Position numbers and translations under genes: made by a program. DNA of 64,000 bases, from positions 1,674,001-1,738,000 of the forward strand of contig OZ242345.1 in the NCBI GenBank assembly GCA_965208605.1, written 5' to 3'. The first letter of the stretch is position 1; each line of letters begins with the position of its first letter. The notes below the pieces were generated by a model. That model searched no databases. It saw nothing but the letters and a program-made list of their open reading frames with translations, and was not told where the DNA came from. Shown piece after piece: positions 17,631-26,827 of this stretch. The DNA comes from UBA9659 sp965208605. Its GTDB lineage: Bacteria > Pseudomonadota > Gammaproteobacteria > Pseudomonadales > Azotimanducaceae.

Positions 17631-18371
17631 ATGACTCAATCAGCAATCGAATGGACCGAGCAAACCTGGAACCCGGTCACGGGTTGTACAAAAATCTCGG
17701 CGGGATGTAAGCACTGTTACGCCGAGACTATGGCGCGGCGATTGCATGCAATGGGCGCGGCGGGTTATGAAAATGGTTTTGCCCTGTCTTGCCACGAGAA
17801 TCGCTTGTCCGTTCCACTAGGGCGCAAAACACCAACCATGTATTTCGTCAATTCCATGAGCGATCTTTTTCATGCAGATGTCCCCTTTACATTCATTGAT
17901 AAAGTCATGCAAACCATTTGCGCTACGCCGCAACACACCTATCAAATCCTGACTAAGCGCCCGGCAATCATGGCGAAGTATTTTTCCTCTCGAAAGGTGC
18001 CGGATAACGCCTGGCTCGGTGTATCGGTGGAAAACAAAAAACACGGAGTGCCCCGTATTGACGGCCTGCGAGATATTGATGCAAAGGTTCGTTTTCTGTC
18101 AGTGGAGCCGTTGCTGGAATCCATCGGGGAAGTAAACCTTGCCGACATTCACTGGGTCATCGTCGGTGGCGAGAGCGGCAAGGGTGCGCGTCCCATGCAG
18201 ACGCAATGGGTAGCGGACATCAAGCGACAGTGTCGTGCCTCGGGCGCACGCTTCTTTTTCAAGCAGTGGGGCGCCTATGGAAAGGATGGCGTAAAGCGCA
18301 GCAAAAAAACCAACGGCAGAATATATCGAGGGCGCACCTGGGACGAAATGCCTCTGCATAGGCTCAGCTAG
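17631..18371 (+). CDS. DUF5131 family protein (phage Gp37/Gp68 type, three-Cys motif)
   Basis: Protein of 246 residues. It begins with an aromatic/acidic IEWTEQTWNPVTGC segment followed by C19-x6-C26-x2-C29 (GCTKISAGCKHCYAE), the three-Cys motif of this family, which probably holds an iron-sulphur cluster as in radical-SAM-like folds. Further family features are LTKRPAIM, LGVSVEN, SVEPLLE and VIVGGESGKGARP. Biochemical role is unknown. Members are common on phages and in accessory regions, often beside a TcmP partner; no such partner is present within the next genes here. It lies between the restriction-like locus and parB and is probably part of the same accessory insert. Confidence 0.85.
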   Translation: MTQSAIEWTEQTWNPVTGCTKISAGCKHCYAETMARRLHAMGAAGYENGFALSCHENRLSVPLGRKTPTMYFVNSMSDLFHADVPFTFIDKVMQTICATPQHTYQILTKRPAIMAKYFSSRKVPDNAWLGVSVENKKHGVPRIDGLRDIDAKVRFLSVEPLLESIGEVNLADIHWVIVGGESGKGARPMQTQWVADIKRQCRASGARFFFKQWGAYGKDGVKRSKKTNGRIYRGRTWDEMPLHRLS

Positions 18372-18400
18372 ATATGGCACAGATCACCCTATTAGGTGTT

Positions 18401-18470
18401 TAGCGGGGCTGTTAAGGCAGTGCCTTTGTTCCTCTGGATTCCCGAGCAAGCTCGAGAATGACGGCGCGGG
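18401..18470. repeat. dispersed repeat copy between DUF5131 gene and parB
   Basis: Carries TAGCGGGGCTGTTAAGGCAG (18401-18420, also near 63.7 kb as a close copy) and the common module CCTCTGGATTCCCGAGCAAG with GAGAATGACGGCGCGGG. It marks the right edge of the accessory insert. Confidence 0.75.
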
Positions 18471-18496
18471 GGTTGGCGCGGGGCGAGCACACCCTA

Positions 18497-19366
18497 TCAC
18501 TGCTCTTTATCGCAGCCTAGCTTCTCCAAGAGGCCATCTAGTTCATCCAGCGAATTGTAATCAATGACGACCTTGCCCTTACCCTGGCGGCTATGACGAA
18601 TCTGCACTGGCTGCCCCAGGGTCATGGAAAGATTGTTTTCCAAACGCCGAGTATCTGCATCTACCCGACTTTTTTTGCCCCCGGGCAGGCGCGGGCTTTT
18701 CCTATTGCGGTTGACCAGCGCTTCCGTCTGGCGAACGTTTAAGCCTTTCTTTATCACTGTCCGGGCAAGCTTGATCTGTGCCGCTGCATCCAGGCTCAAG
18801 AGGGCGCGGGCATGCCCCATCTCAAGGGCACCACGCAACAACATGGCCGCCACCGGTTCGGCAAGTTGCCTAAGCCGCAGACTGTTGGTTACGGCACTCC
18901 GACTCTTGCCCAGACGTTGAGCAATCTGCTGGTGCGTAAATTGAAACTCCTCAATCAGCCGTTGCATGGCTATGGCTTCTTCCAGCGGGTTCAGATCTTC
19001 CCGTTGCATATTCTCAATAAGAGACATGCTCATGACGGCCTCATCCGTCGCGGACCTGATTATCGCCGGCAGACGGTGTAACCCGGCTTCCTGAGCGGCA
19101 CGCCAGCGGCGTTCCCCGGCAATGATTTCATACTGCTCAGCGGCGAATTGTCGCAACAGGATAGGTTGTAGTAGCCCTTCTTCTTTAATGGATGCGGCAA
19201 GTTCGGCGATGCCTGCCTTGGCGAAGTGTGCCCGCGGCTGATACCGACCCGGACTAATCCATTCCAGCGGGATGTTTTTTAATTGTCCGGCTGCTGTCTG
19301 TGCCAGATCTTCGGGTGCTAGGAGTGTGTCCAGCCCTCTGCCTAGGCCTCGTTTTTTAGTCGTCAT
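18497..19366 (-). CDS. parB: chromosome-partitioning protein ParB
   Basis: Centromere-binding CTPase that loads at parS and spreads near the origin. The product has 289 residues. It opens with RGLGRGLDTLL. The ParB nuclease/CTP-binding fold has GRYQPR and EIIAGERRWRAAQEAG, and a helix-turn-helix follows (TFTHQQIAQRLGKSRSAVTN-like region). The C-terminal dimer domain ends LDELDGLLEKLG. It follows parA with a 55-base gap on the same strand. Two candidate parS sites lie in recF, about 13 kb away across oriC. Confidence 0.97.
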   Translation of the reverse strand: MTTKKRGLGRGLDTLLAPEDLAQTAAGQLKNIPLEWISPGRYQPRAHFAKAGIAELAASIKEEGLLQPILLRQFAAEQYEIIAGERRWRAAQEAGLHRLPAIIRSATDEAVMSMSLIENMQREDLNPLEEAIAMQRLIEEFQFTHQQIAQRLGKSRSAVTNSLRLRQLAEPVAAMLLRGALEMGHARALLSLDAAAQIKLARTVIKKGLNVRQTEALVNRNRKSPRLPGGKKSRVDADTRRLENNLSMTLGQPVQIRHSRQGKGKVVIDYNSLDELDGLLEKLGCDKEQ

Positions 19367-19421
19367 GGGGCAACTGCTCTGTGGTTACTGGGGCACCTAC
19401 TAAGGTATTCGGGTATTCAGG

Positions 19422-20279
19422 TTATTGATTAAAACTATCCTTGGTCGGCTCTCTTGGCACACTTGGCACACTAGAGTCAGGCGCTGCTGGACCCAGGGTT
19501 TGAGGATGCTGCTTCACCAGCTCGCCGGCCAAGGCAAGATAGGCCGAGGCACCTCGTGAATACTTGTCATAAAAAACTACCGGCACGCCGTGGCTAGGGG
19601 CTTCCGCCAGGCGGACATTTCTCGGAATCAGCGTTCTATACACCTTGGCGCCAAAGTGCTCTAGGAGTTGCGCTGACACCTCCTGACTCAGGCTGTTGCG
19701 CGGGTCATACATGGTTCTTACCAGTCCTTCTATGCCCAAAGACGGATTCAATGAAGCCGCCACCCGGCGGATGCTATTCATCAGCGCGGTTAATCCCTCC
19801 AGAGCGTAATACTCACATTGCACCGGCACAATCACACTGTCTGCTGCCACCAGACCATTAATCGTCAAGAGGCCCAGAGAAGGCGGACAATCAATGAGAA
19901 TGAAATCATAACGCTTCTTGACCGTGGCAAGGGCTTCCCGCAACCGAAACTCCCGCCGCTCAAGTTGCACCAGCTCAATCTCGGCACCCGCTAAATCAAT
20001 GTTTGCTGCCAGAAGGTCAAAGCCAGAGCCATCCGCCACCTCGGTAACTATATCAATAATCACCTCATTGATGCTTGCGCCATCAAGCAGCAGCTCGTAA
20101 ACCGAATGGGAGAGCTGATTTTTGTCCACCCCGACACCCATGGTCGTATTGCCTTGAGGATCAAAATCAACCAACAGGACTTTGCGTTTCATCACCTGCA
20201 AGGAAGCAGCAAGATTGACGCAGGTTGTAGTCTTGCCAACACCCCCTTTTTGATTGGCTACCGCTAAGACCACCGCCAT
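19422..20279 (-). CDS. parA: chromosome-partitioning ATPase ParA
   Basis: Walker-type ATPase of 285 residues that binds DNA non-specifically and drives origin segregation with ParB. The deviant Walker A is K11-GGVGKTT-18, with LVDFDPQGN as the A' motif and FILIDCPPSLG as Walker B. The last about 25 residues (PAAPDSSVPSVPREPTKDSF) are a Pro/Ser-rich tail beyond the normal end. It lies 23 bases after rsmG in the standard mnmG-rsmG-parA-parB order. Confidence 0.97.
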   Translation of the reverse strand: MAVVLAVANQKGGVGKTTTCVNLAASLQVMKRKVLLVDFDPQGNTTMGVGVDKNQLSHSVYELLLDGASINEVIIDIVTEVADGSGFDLLAANIDLAGAEIELVQLERREFRLREALATVKKRYDFILIDCPPSLGLLTINGLVAADSVIVPVQCEYYALEGLTALMNSIRRVAASLNPSLGIEGLVRTMYDPRNSLSQEVSAQLLEHFGAKVYRTLIPRNVRLAEAPSHGVPVVFYDKYSRGASAYLALAGELVKQHPQTLGPAAPDSSVPSVPREPTKDSFNQ

Positions 20280-20302
20280 CTAGTCCCTCCCTTCGCTTCC
20301 AT

Positions 20303-20965
20303 CTAGTGCTCTTTTCCCCCGCATCTTTTTCCCCGAGCAGCCTTTTCCCCAACATCTTTTTTCCCCAACAAAAGCAGCCGCCGCTCCCGCTTAAGAGACG
20401 GCACGGCGATGTCCTCGGTGCCCATGATATGCAGTTTATCACTCTTGAAGGCTTCTGCTTTGGGCCCCTTCATCGCCAGCACCGTGCCGTCTGTTGTCAA
20501 GAGGTGCGCAACGGCATCGGCAATGCGGTTCAGACTACCAAAGGCACGGCAGACCACATGCGCAAATTCGCCGCGGTAGTCCTGAGCCCGTGCCTGCACT
20601 ATATGCACATTATCCAGTTTGAGGCTGAGCACCGCCTGGGTCATAAAGCGAGTCTTCTTGCCATTGACATCCAGCAACAGGAAGCTTTTGTGCGGGTTAA
20701 TCATCGCCAGAGGTATCCCCGGCAGACCGGCACCACTACCGACATCAATAATACTGGTCCCCTTCAGGTAGCTGGTGATCGCCCAGGAATCCAGAAGGTG
20801 CACGGCGACCATATCTCTTTGCTCAGTGATGGCCGTGAGGTTGGTTACCCGATTCCACCGGGACAAGAGCTCAAGAAAGAGCAACGATGCTGCCACCCGC
20901 TCGGCATCATCGGGCAGGCCTAGGGCACGGCTCCCCTCAGCAATCAGTGCGGCTACAGTGGACAT
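20303..20965 (-). CDS. rsmG: 16S rRNA (guanine-N7) methyltransferase RsmG
   Basis: Methylates G527 of 16S rRNA. The product has about 220 residues. SAM-binding motif IIDVGSGAGLPGIPLAM and the family segment NPHKSFLLLDVNGKKTRF are present. The last 20 residues (GKKDVGEKAARGKRCGGKEH) are a basic tail coded by repeats of a TTTTCCCCAACATC-like word. The frame opens at TTG 20968; ATG 20965 is the natural start. It begins 9 bases after the mnmG stop, within a direct duplication GACATCAAGA/GACATCAAGC, and is probably translationally coupled. Confidence 0.95.
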   Translation of the reverse strand: MSTVAALIAEGSRALGLPDDAERVAASLLFLELLSRWNRVTNLTAITEQRDMVAVHLLDSWAITSYLKGTSIIDVGSGAGLPGIPLAMINPHKSFLLLDVNGKKTRFMTQAVLSLKLDNVHIVQARAQDYRGEFAHVVCRAFGSLNRIADAVAHLLTTDGTVLAMKGPKAEAFKSDKLHIMGTEDIAVPSLKRERRLLLLGKKDVGEKAARGKRCGGKEH

Positions 20966-20974
20966 CAAGAGACA

Positions 20975-22894
20975 TCAAGCAATCTGCCGCTGCCCCGGTG
21001 GAGAAGGTGGAGCGGGTCGAGAGGGTTGAGAAGCCCGAGCAACTCTCCCCTGGTTTTTTTTAAGATACACCAGCAGGAGGGAGATTGCCGCCGGCGTCAC
21101 CCCAGGGATCCTGCCCGCTTGTCCCAGGGTCCCCGGCCGGTGTTCTGCCAACTTGTGGCTGACCTCATGAGACAGCCCTTTGATGCCCTGGTAGTTAATA
21201 TCCGCTGCCAGGCGCATATTCTGCTGAGCCGCCACCCGAGCAATTTCATTATGCTGGCGCGTGATGTAACCCGCATACTTGGCATCAATTTCAACCTGTT
21301 CGGTAGCCTCGGCATCGCCGCCACTCAGGCCTGCGGCCTCCATCAAGGGGGCAATACTAAGTGTCGGCCGCTTGACCAATTCAAGCAGCGAGTATGCATG
21401 CCCGAGGGGTACTTCCGTCAAGGCTTCAATGGCCGCATTGCCGGGTTGGACGAGGTGATTCGCCAGCTGCTTATGCAGACGATGAATCATTTCCTGCTTG
21501 TCGCCGAAGCGTCGCCAGCGCACTTCATCCACAAGCCCCAGACGGCGCCCGATCTCCGTTAGCCGTCGGTCCGCATTGTCCTGCCGCAAAATCAAACGAT
21601 ACTCGGCACGGCTGGTGAACATGCGGTAGGGTTCTTTGGTGCCCAGGGTAATCAGGTCATCAATTAACACGCCGATATAGGCTTGGCTGCGCGCCGGCCA
21701 CCAGGCTTCCTTATCCTGCACCTGTCGGGCGGCATTCAGGCCGGCAATCAACCCCTGGGCGGCCGCTTCTTCATAGCCCGTGGTGCCATTGATTTGCCCG
21801 GCAAAATACAAGCCCGCCAGGTGCTTGGTCTCCATGCTGGGATGCAGTTCTCGGGGTTCAAAAAAATCATACTCAATGGCATAGCCCGGCCGGGTGATGT
21901 GTGCCGCTTCAAACCCCTTGATGGAATGTACCAACGCCAGTTGCACCTCATAAGGGAGGCTGGTGCTGATGCCATTGGGGTAGATTTCCTGGGTGCCGAG
22001 ACCTTCCGGTTCAATAAATATCTGGTGAGATGGTTTATCGGCAAAGCGAACTACCTTGTCCTCAATGGACGGGCAGTACCGGGGACCCACGCCCTCTATC
22101 TTGCCGGTATAGAGGGGCGAGTTGGGCAACCCCGCCTGGATGATCTCGTGAGTCCGCGCATTGGTATGGGTGATATGGCAGGACAACTGAGGCGGATGCG
22201 CCTGGGGACTGGACAGATAGGACATGACCGGTCGGGGCCTGTCGCCGGGCTGCTCTTCAAGGTCCTTATAGTCCACCGACCGACCATCAATTCTGGGTGG
22301 GGTGCCGGTCTTCAGCCGGCCAGTGGTGAAGGGCATGGCACGCAGCCGCGTCGCGAGCATGTTGGCAGGTGGGTCCCCCGCCCGGCCTCCAGGCTGAGTC
22401 GTCATGCCGAGATGGATCAGGCCGCCGAGGAAGGTGCCCACCGTCAAGACCACCGCCGGGGCGGAAAATACCAAACCCGTCTCAGTGACCACGCCAGCAA
22501 CCCGGTCCTGGTCAAGTACCAGGTCTTCGACGGTGGCTTGCATGAGGAAAAGATTTTCCTGCTGCTCAAGCCGCGCCCGGATCGCGGCCTTATAGAGTTG
22601 CCGGTCGGCCTGGGCACGCAGCGCACGCACGGCGGGACCCTTGCGAGCATTGAGGGTGCGGAAGTGAATCCCCGCTTGATCCGCCGCCTGTGCCATGACG
22701 CCGCCAAGGGCATCAATTTCCTTAACCAGATGCGTCTTGCCAATACCACCTATGGCCGGGTTACAGGACATCTGCCCGAGGGTTTCAATATTTTGCGTCA
22801 AGAGCAGGGTTGAGGCACCGCATCGGGCCGCCGCCAGGGCAGCCTCGGTGCCGGCGTGTCCCCCGCCCACGACGATGACATCTGCTTTAAGCAT
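20975..22894 (-). CDS. mnmG: tRNA uridine 5-carboxymethylaminomethyl modification enzyme MnmG
   Basis: FAD enzyme that works with MnmE on the wobble uridine of certain tRNAs, 639 residues. The dinucleotide-binding motif is GGGHAGTEAA (10-19). The family signatures GLKTGTPPRI-like (TGRLKTGTPPRID) and GQINGTTGYEEAAAQG are intact. The C-terminal helical domain contains IPGVTPAAISLL. The final 20 residues (RASQPSRPAPPSPPGQRQIA) extend past the usual end with Pro/Arg-rich sequence. Confidence 0.97.
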   Translation of the reverse strand: MLKADVIVVGGGHAGTEAALAAARCGASTLLLTQNIETLGQMSCNPAIGGIGKTHLVKEIDALGGVMAQAADQAGIHFRTLNARKGPAVRALRAQADRQLYKAAIRARLEQQENLFLMQATVEDLVLDQDRVAGVVTETGLVFSAPAVVLTVGTFLGGLIHLGMTTQPGGRAGDPPANMLATRLRAMPFTTGRLKTGTPPRIDGRSVDYKDLEEQPGDRPRPVMSYLSSPQAHPPQLSCHITHTNARTHEIIQAGLPNSPLYTGKIEGVGPRYCPSIEDKVVRFADKPSHQIFIEPEGLGTQEIYPNGISTSLPYEVQLALVHSIKGFEAAHITRPGYAIEYDFFEPRELHPSMETKHLAGLYFAGQINGTTGYEEAAAQGLIAGLNAARQVQDKEAWWPARSQAYIGVLIDDLITLGTKEPYRMFTSRAEYRLILRQDNADRRLTEIGRRLGLVDEVRWRRFGDKQEMIHRLHKQLANHLVQPGNAAIEALTEVPLGHAYSLLELVKRPTLSIAPLMEAAGLSGGDAEATEQVEIDAKYAGYITRQHNEIARVAAQQNMRLAADINYQGIKGLSHEVSHKLAEHRPGTLGQAGRIPGVTPAAISLLLVYLKKNQGRVARASQPSRPAPPSPPGQRQIA

Positions 22895-23014
22895 CGCTAC
22901 TTCGGTTCCCTTTTTTATGTAAAAGACATCTCATGTTTACTAGTCGGCACCCCCCCCTGCCGCCTCAGCGGCTGCGCAAGTATATGTATATGCAGTCATC
23001 AATGCCATCGGCCA

Positions 23015-23279
23015 CCCCGTCATCCGCGCCGTCATTCTCGAGCTTGCTCGGGAATCCAGTAAAAAAGAGTATTGTTTTCCGATTTATTCCGTCAGCATCA
23101 AAGCCTGACGCTTCCGCGCCGTCATTGCCCGGCTTGTTCCGACTTACATCCAGAGCGACGAACCATCTTGTTGTGTACATGCCCCACAGGTGGTTGGCTT
23201 TGTTCCTCTGGATTCCCGTCACCCTAGTCATCACAGCCGATGGCGGTGATGACTAGGGTGACGAGAATGACGGCGCGAA
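23015..23279. repeat. mosaic dispersed repeats between mnmG and mnmE
   Basis: The 391-base gap is mostly repeat. It has GCCGTCATTCTCGAGCTTGC with GGGAATCCAG (about 23028-23058). Next comes a segment on CGTCAGCATCAAAGCCTGAC shared with 57.7 kb, then a segment on CATCTTGTTGTGTACATGCC shared with 10.7 kb. It ends in a strong hairpin in which GTCACCCTAGTCATCAC pairs with GTGATGACTAGGGTGAC (about 23218-23262). The remaining 22895-23014 stretch shows only an 8-C run near 22950. Confidence 0.8.
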
Positions 23280-23285
23280 GGCAGC

Positions 23286-24692
23286 CTACTTGCCAATGCA
23301 AAAGTTGCTAAATATCTCACCCAGGAGGTCCTCAACCCCAAAGGCACCGGTGATCTCGGAAAGGGCTGCTTGGCAACTTCTCAATTCTTCTGCCACCAGC
23401 TCCCAGGCCGGCTCAGCACCTCGGGCCCTGGCCAGGGCCTCTGTTGCCTGTTGCAAGGCGGTGAGGTGGCGTCTCCTGGCGGTAAAGTTGCACTCAGTAG
23501 CACCGCGGCTACCGAGTTGCTGCAACATAGCCTCCTGCAGGACCTCCAGACCCTCGCCCGTCTTACAAGACAGGCCGATCGCCCCGGCAAGGTCTCCCCC
23601 GCCCTCCTCTTGTGGAAGCAACGGTGAAATCAAGGGCTGAGCCAGCAGATCAAGCTTGTTTAACACAATCAACTGAGACGAGGCACCGGCATCTCCCCTC
23701 AGATCCGCATGCAGCTCGGCAAGCTGGGTCCTGATCAGGGTCGAATCAAGCGTCGCATCAAGCACCAATAGCACCAGGTCGGCGGCAGCCAGGGCAGTCC
23801 TGGCGCGGCGCACCCCCTCAGCTTCTATCTCATTGTGGCTCTGGCGTAAGCCCGCCGTGTCGGTAATGCGCAGCGGAATACCACCGAGTTGTACCTGGGC
23901 CTCCACCAGATCTCTAGTGGTGCCAGGTATGTCGGTGATGATAGAGGTGTCTTGCCCGGTCAGCCGATTCATCAGGCTGGATTTGCCGGCATTGGGTTTG
24001 CCTGCCAGGACCACCGCCGCCCCTTCCACCAGGAGCGCGCCTTGCCCGGCCTGTTGCAAAATATCCTGGATGCGGGCTTCAAGGTCAGCCAATCTCTGGT
24101 CAATTCGCGCCGCCGCCAGGGGGTCTAGCCCCTCGTCTGGGAAATCAATAGCAGCTTCCACCTCCACCCGCAGCGCAATGACCTCGGCAACCTGCTGGTC
24201 AATCAACCGAGAGAAGTCGCCTTGAAGAGAACGCAACGCGCCCCTGGCAGCGGCTTCACTGCCCGAGTTAATCAGATCCGCCAGAGCTTCGGCCTGGGCA
24301 AGATCCAACTTGTCATTCAGAAAGGCCCTTTGGCTAAACTCGCCGGGTCTGGCGACTCGGGCACCGAGTGCCAGTATTCTCCGCAGCAGCAAATCAAGCA
24401 CCACCGGACCGCCATGACCCTGGAACTCAAGCACATCTTCACCCGTGAAAGAATCGGGCCCGGGAAAGTACAGCACTAGGCCCTGGTCCAGGGCGCGTCC
24501 ATCAGCGTCAAGAAAATCACCCAGCTGTGCTTGGCGCGGCGGGGGGAGCATGCCAATTACTTGAAGGGCAATCCCCGCTACCAAAGGTCCCGACACCCGG
24601 ATGATACCAATGCCCCCCTTACCCGGGGCGGTGGCACGGGCGGCGATGGTGTCTTGAATATAAGGGCTGGCCTCGGTGGGTGGCTGATTCAT
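23286..24692 (-). CDS. mnmE: tRNA modification GTPase MnmE
   Basis: GTPase partner of MnmG, 468 residues. An N-terminal formyl-tetrahydrofolate-binding domain starts DTIAARATAPGKGGIGIIRVSG. The inserted G domain has the P-loop G231-KPNAGKSS, DIPGTTRD, DTAG and NKLD motifs. The protein ends FSNFCIGK, with the catalytic C(I/L/V)GK motif. A Pro/Glu/Gly insert (LPQEEGGGD) lies between the G4 and G5 motifs. The stop codon is directly beside a dispersed repeat. Confidence 0.97.
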   Translation of the reverse strand: MNQPPTEASPYIQDTIAARATAPGKGGIGIIRVSGPLVAGIALQVIGMLPPPRQAQLGDFLDADGRALDQGLVLYFPGPDSFTGEDVLEFQGHGGPVVLDLLLRRILALGARVARPGEFSQRAFLNDKLDLAQAEALADLINSGSEAAARGALRSLQGDFSRLIDQQVAEVIALRVEVEAAIDFPDEGLDPLAAARIDQRLADLEARIQDILQQAGQGALLVEGAAVVLAGKPNAGKSSLMNRLTGQDTSIITDIPGTTRDLVEAQVQLGGIPLRITDTAGLRQSHNEIEAEGVRRARTALAAADLVLLVLDATLDSTLIRTQLAELHADLRGDAGASSQLIVLNKLDLLAQPLISPLLPQEEGGGDLAGAIGLSCKTGEGLEVLQEAMLQQLGSRGATECNFTARRRHLTALQQATEALARARGAEPAWELVAEELRSCQAALSEITGAFGVEDLLGEIFSNFCIGK

Positions 24693-24754
24693 TGGGTTGC
24701 CGTGTCATGCGGGGACTAGATAAAAATGACGCTAACAAAAAATAGGCGGTGCAC

Positions 24755-24838
24755 CTTTTATAGCATCAGGGCTGTTTTATAGAAACTGCTCAGGGCTGCT
24801 TTATAGGAACTGCTCAGGGCTGTTTTATAGAAACCGCC
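24755..24838. repeat. 24-base tandem repeat, about three and a half copies
   Basis: Head-to-tail copies on the core TTTATAGAAACTGCTCAGGG between mnmE and yidC. The unit is the reverse complement of the 23-base array at 10171-10290 with one extra base. Shared arrays 14 kb apart in unrelated gaps point to a mobile or gene-converted repeat family. Confidence 0.85.
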
Positions 24839-24848
24839 AGCGCACCGC

Positions 24849-26567
24849 TCAGATTCGCGCGGTGACATAGTACTGCTGCGCAAAGGTCAAGAGGTTGTTG
24901 ACCAGCCAGTAAAGCACCAGGCCCGAGGGGAACCAGAGGAAGAAAAAAGTGAACATAATCGGCATGAGTTTGAAGACCCGCGCCTGGATTGGGTCGGGGG
25001 GTTCAGGGTTCAGGCGTTGCGTCAGGTACATGGAAATCCCCATCAAAATAGGCAGCACAAAATAGGGATCCATGGCCGAGAGGTCCTTCACCCAGAAGAT
25101 GAAGGGCGCCTGACGCAGTTCTACACTTTCCATCAATGCCCAATAGAGGGCTAAGAAGACCGGCATCTGCAAGAGGATGGGCAGGCAGCCGCCGAGCGGA
25201 TTCACCCCTTCTTTTTTATAAAGCCCCATCATCTCCTGGGTGCGCTTCTGCGCGTCACCTTCATGCCGTTCTTTCAGTCGTTGCATTTCCGGTTGCAGTT
25301 TGCGCATCTTTGCCATAGAGCGAAAACTAGCCGCCGAGAGGGGATACAAGAGCGCTTTGACGACGATGGTGAGTAGAATAATGGCAAACCCCCAGTTACC
25401 CACGAGCCCATGGAAGAAGGTCAGCATATAAAAGAGCGGCTGTGCCAACCACCAGAGGAAGCCGTAATCCAGCGTCAGGTTCAGCCCCTCAGCAATCTCC
25501 GCCAGCTTGTACTGATCCTTGGGACCCGCATAAAACAAGGCTGAGAGGGTGTCGGTGCCCCCCGGGGGGATACTGATAAGGGGGCTGGTAATGCCGAAAA
25601 AGTAAACATCTCGCCCCGGTAACTTCCTGGCTTGATAGGTATTGCCCGCCTGCTTCTCGGGCACCCAGGCACCAACAAAATAATGTTGCACCATGGCCAT
25701 GTAGCCTGCCTCAACGCGTGCCTTGTAGCTCGCCTCGGCAATATCATCAAATTCCAATTTGGTGTAGGGATCATCCGCCGAGCGGGTAGCTCCACCAACA
25801 AAGGGTTGCAAGCCCATAAAACCCCCATCGCTCTTAACGGGATCTTGGCTGTCTCGCTTGATCTGAGTAAAGAGTGCGCCCTGCCAAGGGGTGTTACTGC
25901 GATTACTAATTTCATAATCCACCCGAAGCAGATAATCGCCGCGTTGGAAGTAGAAATTCTTCACTATCTCGGTAGCGTCGGATTGTGTATAGCTCAGGCT
26001 CAGCTGCAGACTATCGGCATCGCCCATCGCATAGCTGCTTTGGGAGGCGGTGAATCTGGGGCGGGTATCTGCCTGGTCGGTGCCATTGGGACCAATCAAA
26101 CCACTCTGGGCAGCATAGGCATTGCGGGGGTCAATCAGCAGGAATGGCACGTCCGGGGTCTGCATGGTCTTCGGGAAGAGCGGCAGGGCAACCTTCACAA
26201 TATCGCCCCCATAGAGATCTATGGCTATGTCAAACACATCGGTGGTCACCCGCAGGAGTCTTGCTTCATTCAAGGCTGCCCTTGGCTGGGTGTTGGCTCC
26301 CGGCGCCGGCGAGGCGGCTTCCCATTCGGGCACCGTGCCCCTGAGCTCGCGTCCCGGTGCCGGGCTTACTTCCGGCAAAGTACCGATACCTGCATCACCG
26401 CTAGTGTCACCCAGCCCGCGGTCACCCAGGCCATCTCTTGCCACCAAATCGCCACTAGACTCATCGGCAAGTTGCCGCCCCTGCCCATAGTCCTCGTTCC
26501 ATGCCAGGATCAGCAAATAAGTTGTCACCCCTAGGCCGAGCAGAATAAGTAGTCGTTGCAGATCCAC
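24849..26567 (-). CDS. yidC: membrane protein insertase YidC
   Basis: Inserts and folds inner-membrane proteins, alone or with SecYEG. The product has 572 residues. An N-terminal membrane anchor spans about 5-22. It is followed by a Pro/Ala/Gly-rich linker and the large periplasmic beta domain. The 60KD_IMP core has five C-terminal membrane segments, including GWGFAIILLTIVVKALLYPL and NPLGGCLPILLQMPVFLALY. The start is GTG, overlapping the yidD TAG by one base. Confidence 0.97.
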   Translation of the reverse strand: MDLQRLLILLGLGVTTYLLILAWNEDYGQGRQLADESSGDLVARDGLGDRGLGDTSGDAGIGTLPEVSPAPGRELRGTVPEWEAASPAPGANTQPRAALNEARLLRVTTDVFDIAIDLYGGDIVKVALPLFPKTMQTPDVPFLLIDPRNAYAAQSGLIGPNGTDQADTRPRFTASQSSYAMGDADSLQLSLSYTQSDATEIVKNFYFQRGDYLLRVDYEISNRSNTPWQGALFTQIKRDSQDPVKSDGGFMGLQPFVGGATRSADDPYTKLEFDDIAEASYKARVEAGYMAMVQHYFVGAWVPEKQAGNTYQARKLPGRDVYFFGITSPLISIPPGGTDTLSALFYAGPKDQYKLAEIAEGLNLTLDYGFLWWLAQPLFYMLTFFHGLVGNWGFAIILLTIVVKALLYPLSAASFRSMAKMRKLQPEMQRLKERHEGDAQKRTQEMMGLYKKEGVNPLGGCLPILLQMPVFLALYWALMESVELRQAPFIFWVKDLSAMDPYFVLPILMGISMYLTQRLNPEPPDPIQARVFKLMPIMFTFFFLWFPSGLVLYWLVNNLLTFAQQYYVTARI

Positions 26568-26827
26568 TAGGCTTGCCTCTTAATAAAAACCGCTGAGGGC
26601 TCTTCTGGGTCTGCTGGCATGGGCACGAGGTCAACTCCACCAGGATGCAGCGGATGGCATTTGCCGAGACGGCGCAGGCTGAGGTACATGCCGCGCCGGG
26701 CGCCATGGGTCTTGATGGCTTCTACCGCGTAGCGGGAGCAACTCGGGTAGAACCGACACCGGGGTCCCAGGAGCGGGCTGAGTGTTACCTGATATATCCA
26801 GAGGCAACCGAGGAGGATTTTTTTCAT
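26567..26827 (-). CDS. yidD: membrane protein insertion efficiency factor YidD
   Basis: Small 86-residue inner-membrane-associated protein helping YidC. It has the conserved core YQVTLSPLLGPRCRFYPSCS with three Cys-rich positions and GGVDLVP. It overlaps rnpA by 4 bases upstream and yidC by 1 base downstream, the standard rpmH-rnpA-yidD-yidC operon. Confidence 0.97.
   Translation of the reverse strand: MKKILLGCLWIYQVTLSPLLGPRCRFYPSCSRYAVEAIKTHGARRGMYLSLRRLGKCHPLHPGGVDLVPMPADPEEPSAVFIKRQA

Noticed and set aside
23218..23262. Long hairpin as an intrinsic terminator
   Set aside because: The stem is strong but no T-run follows on either strand, and copies occur in many unrelated contexts, so it is a repeat element.
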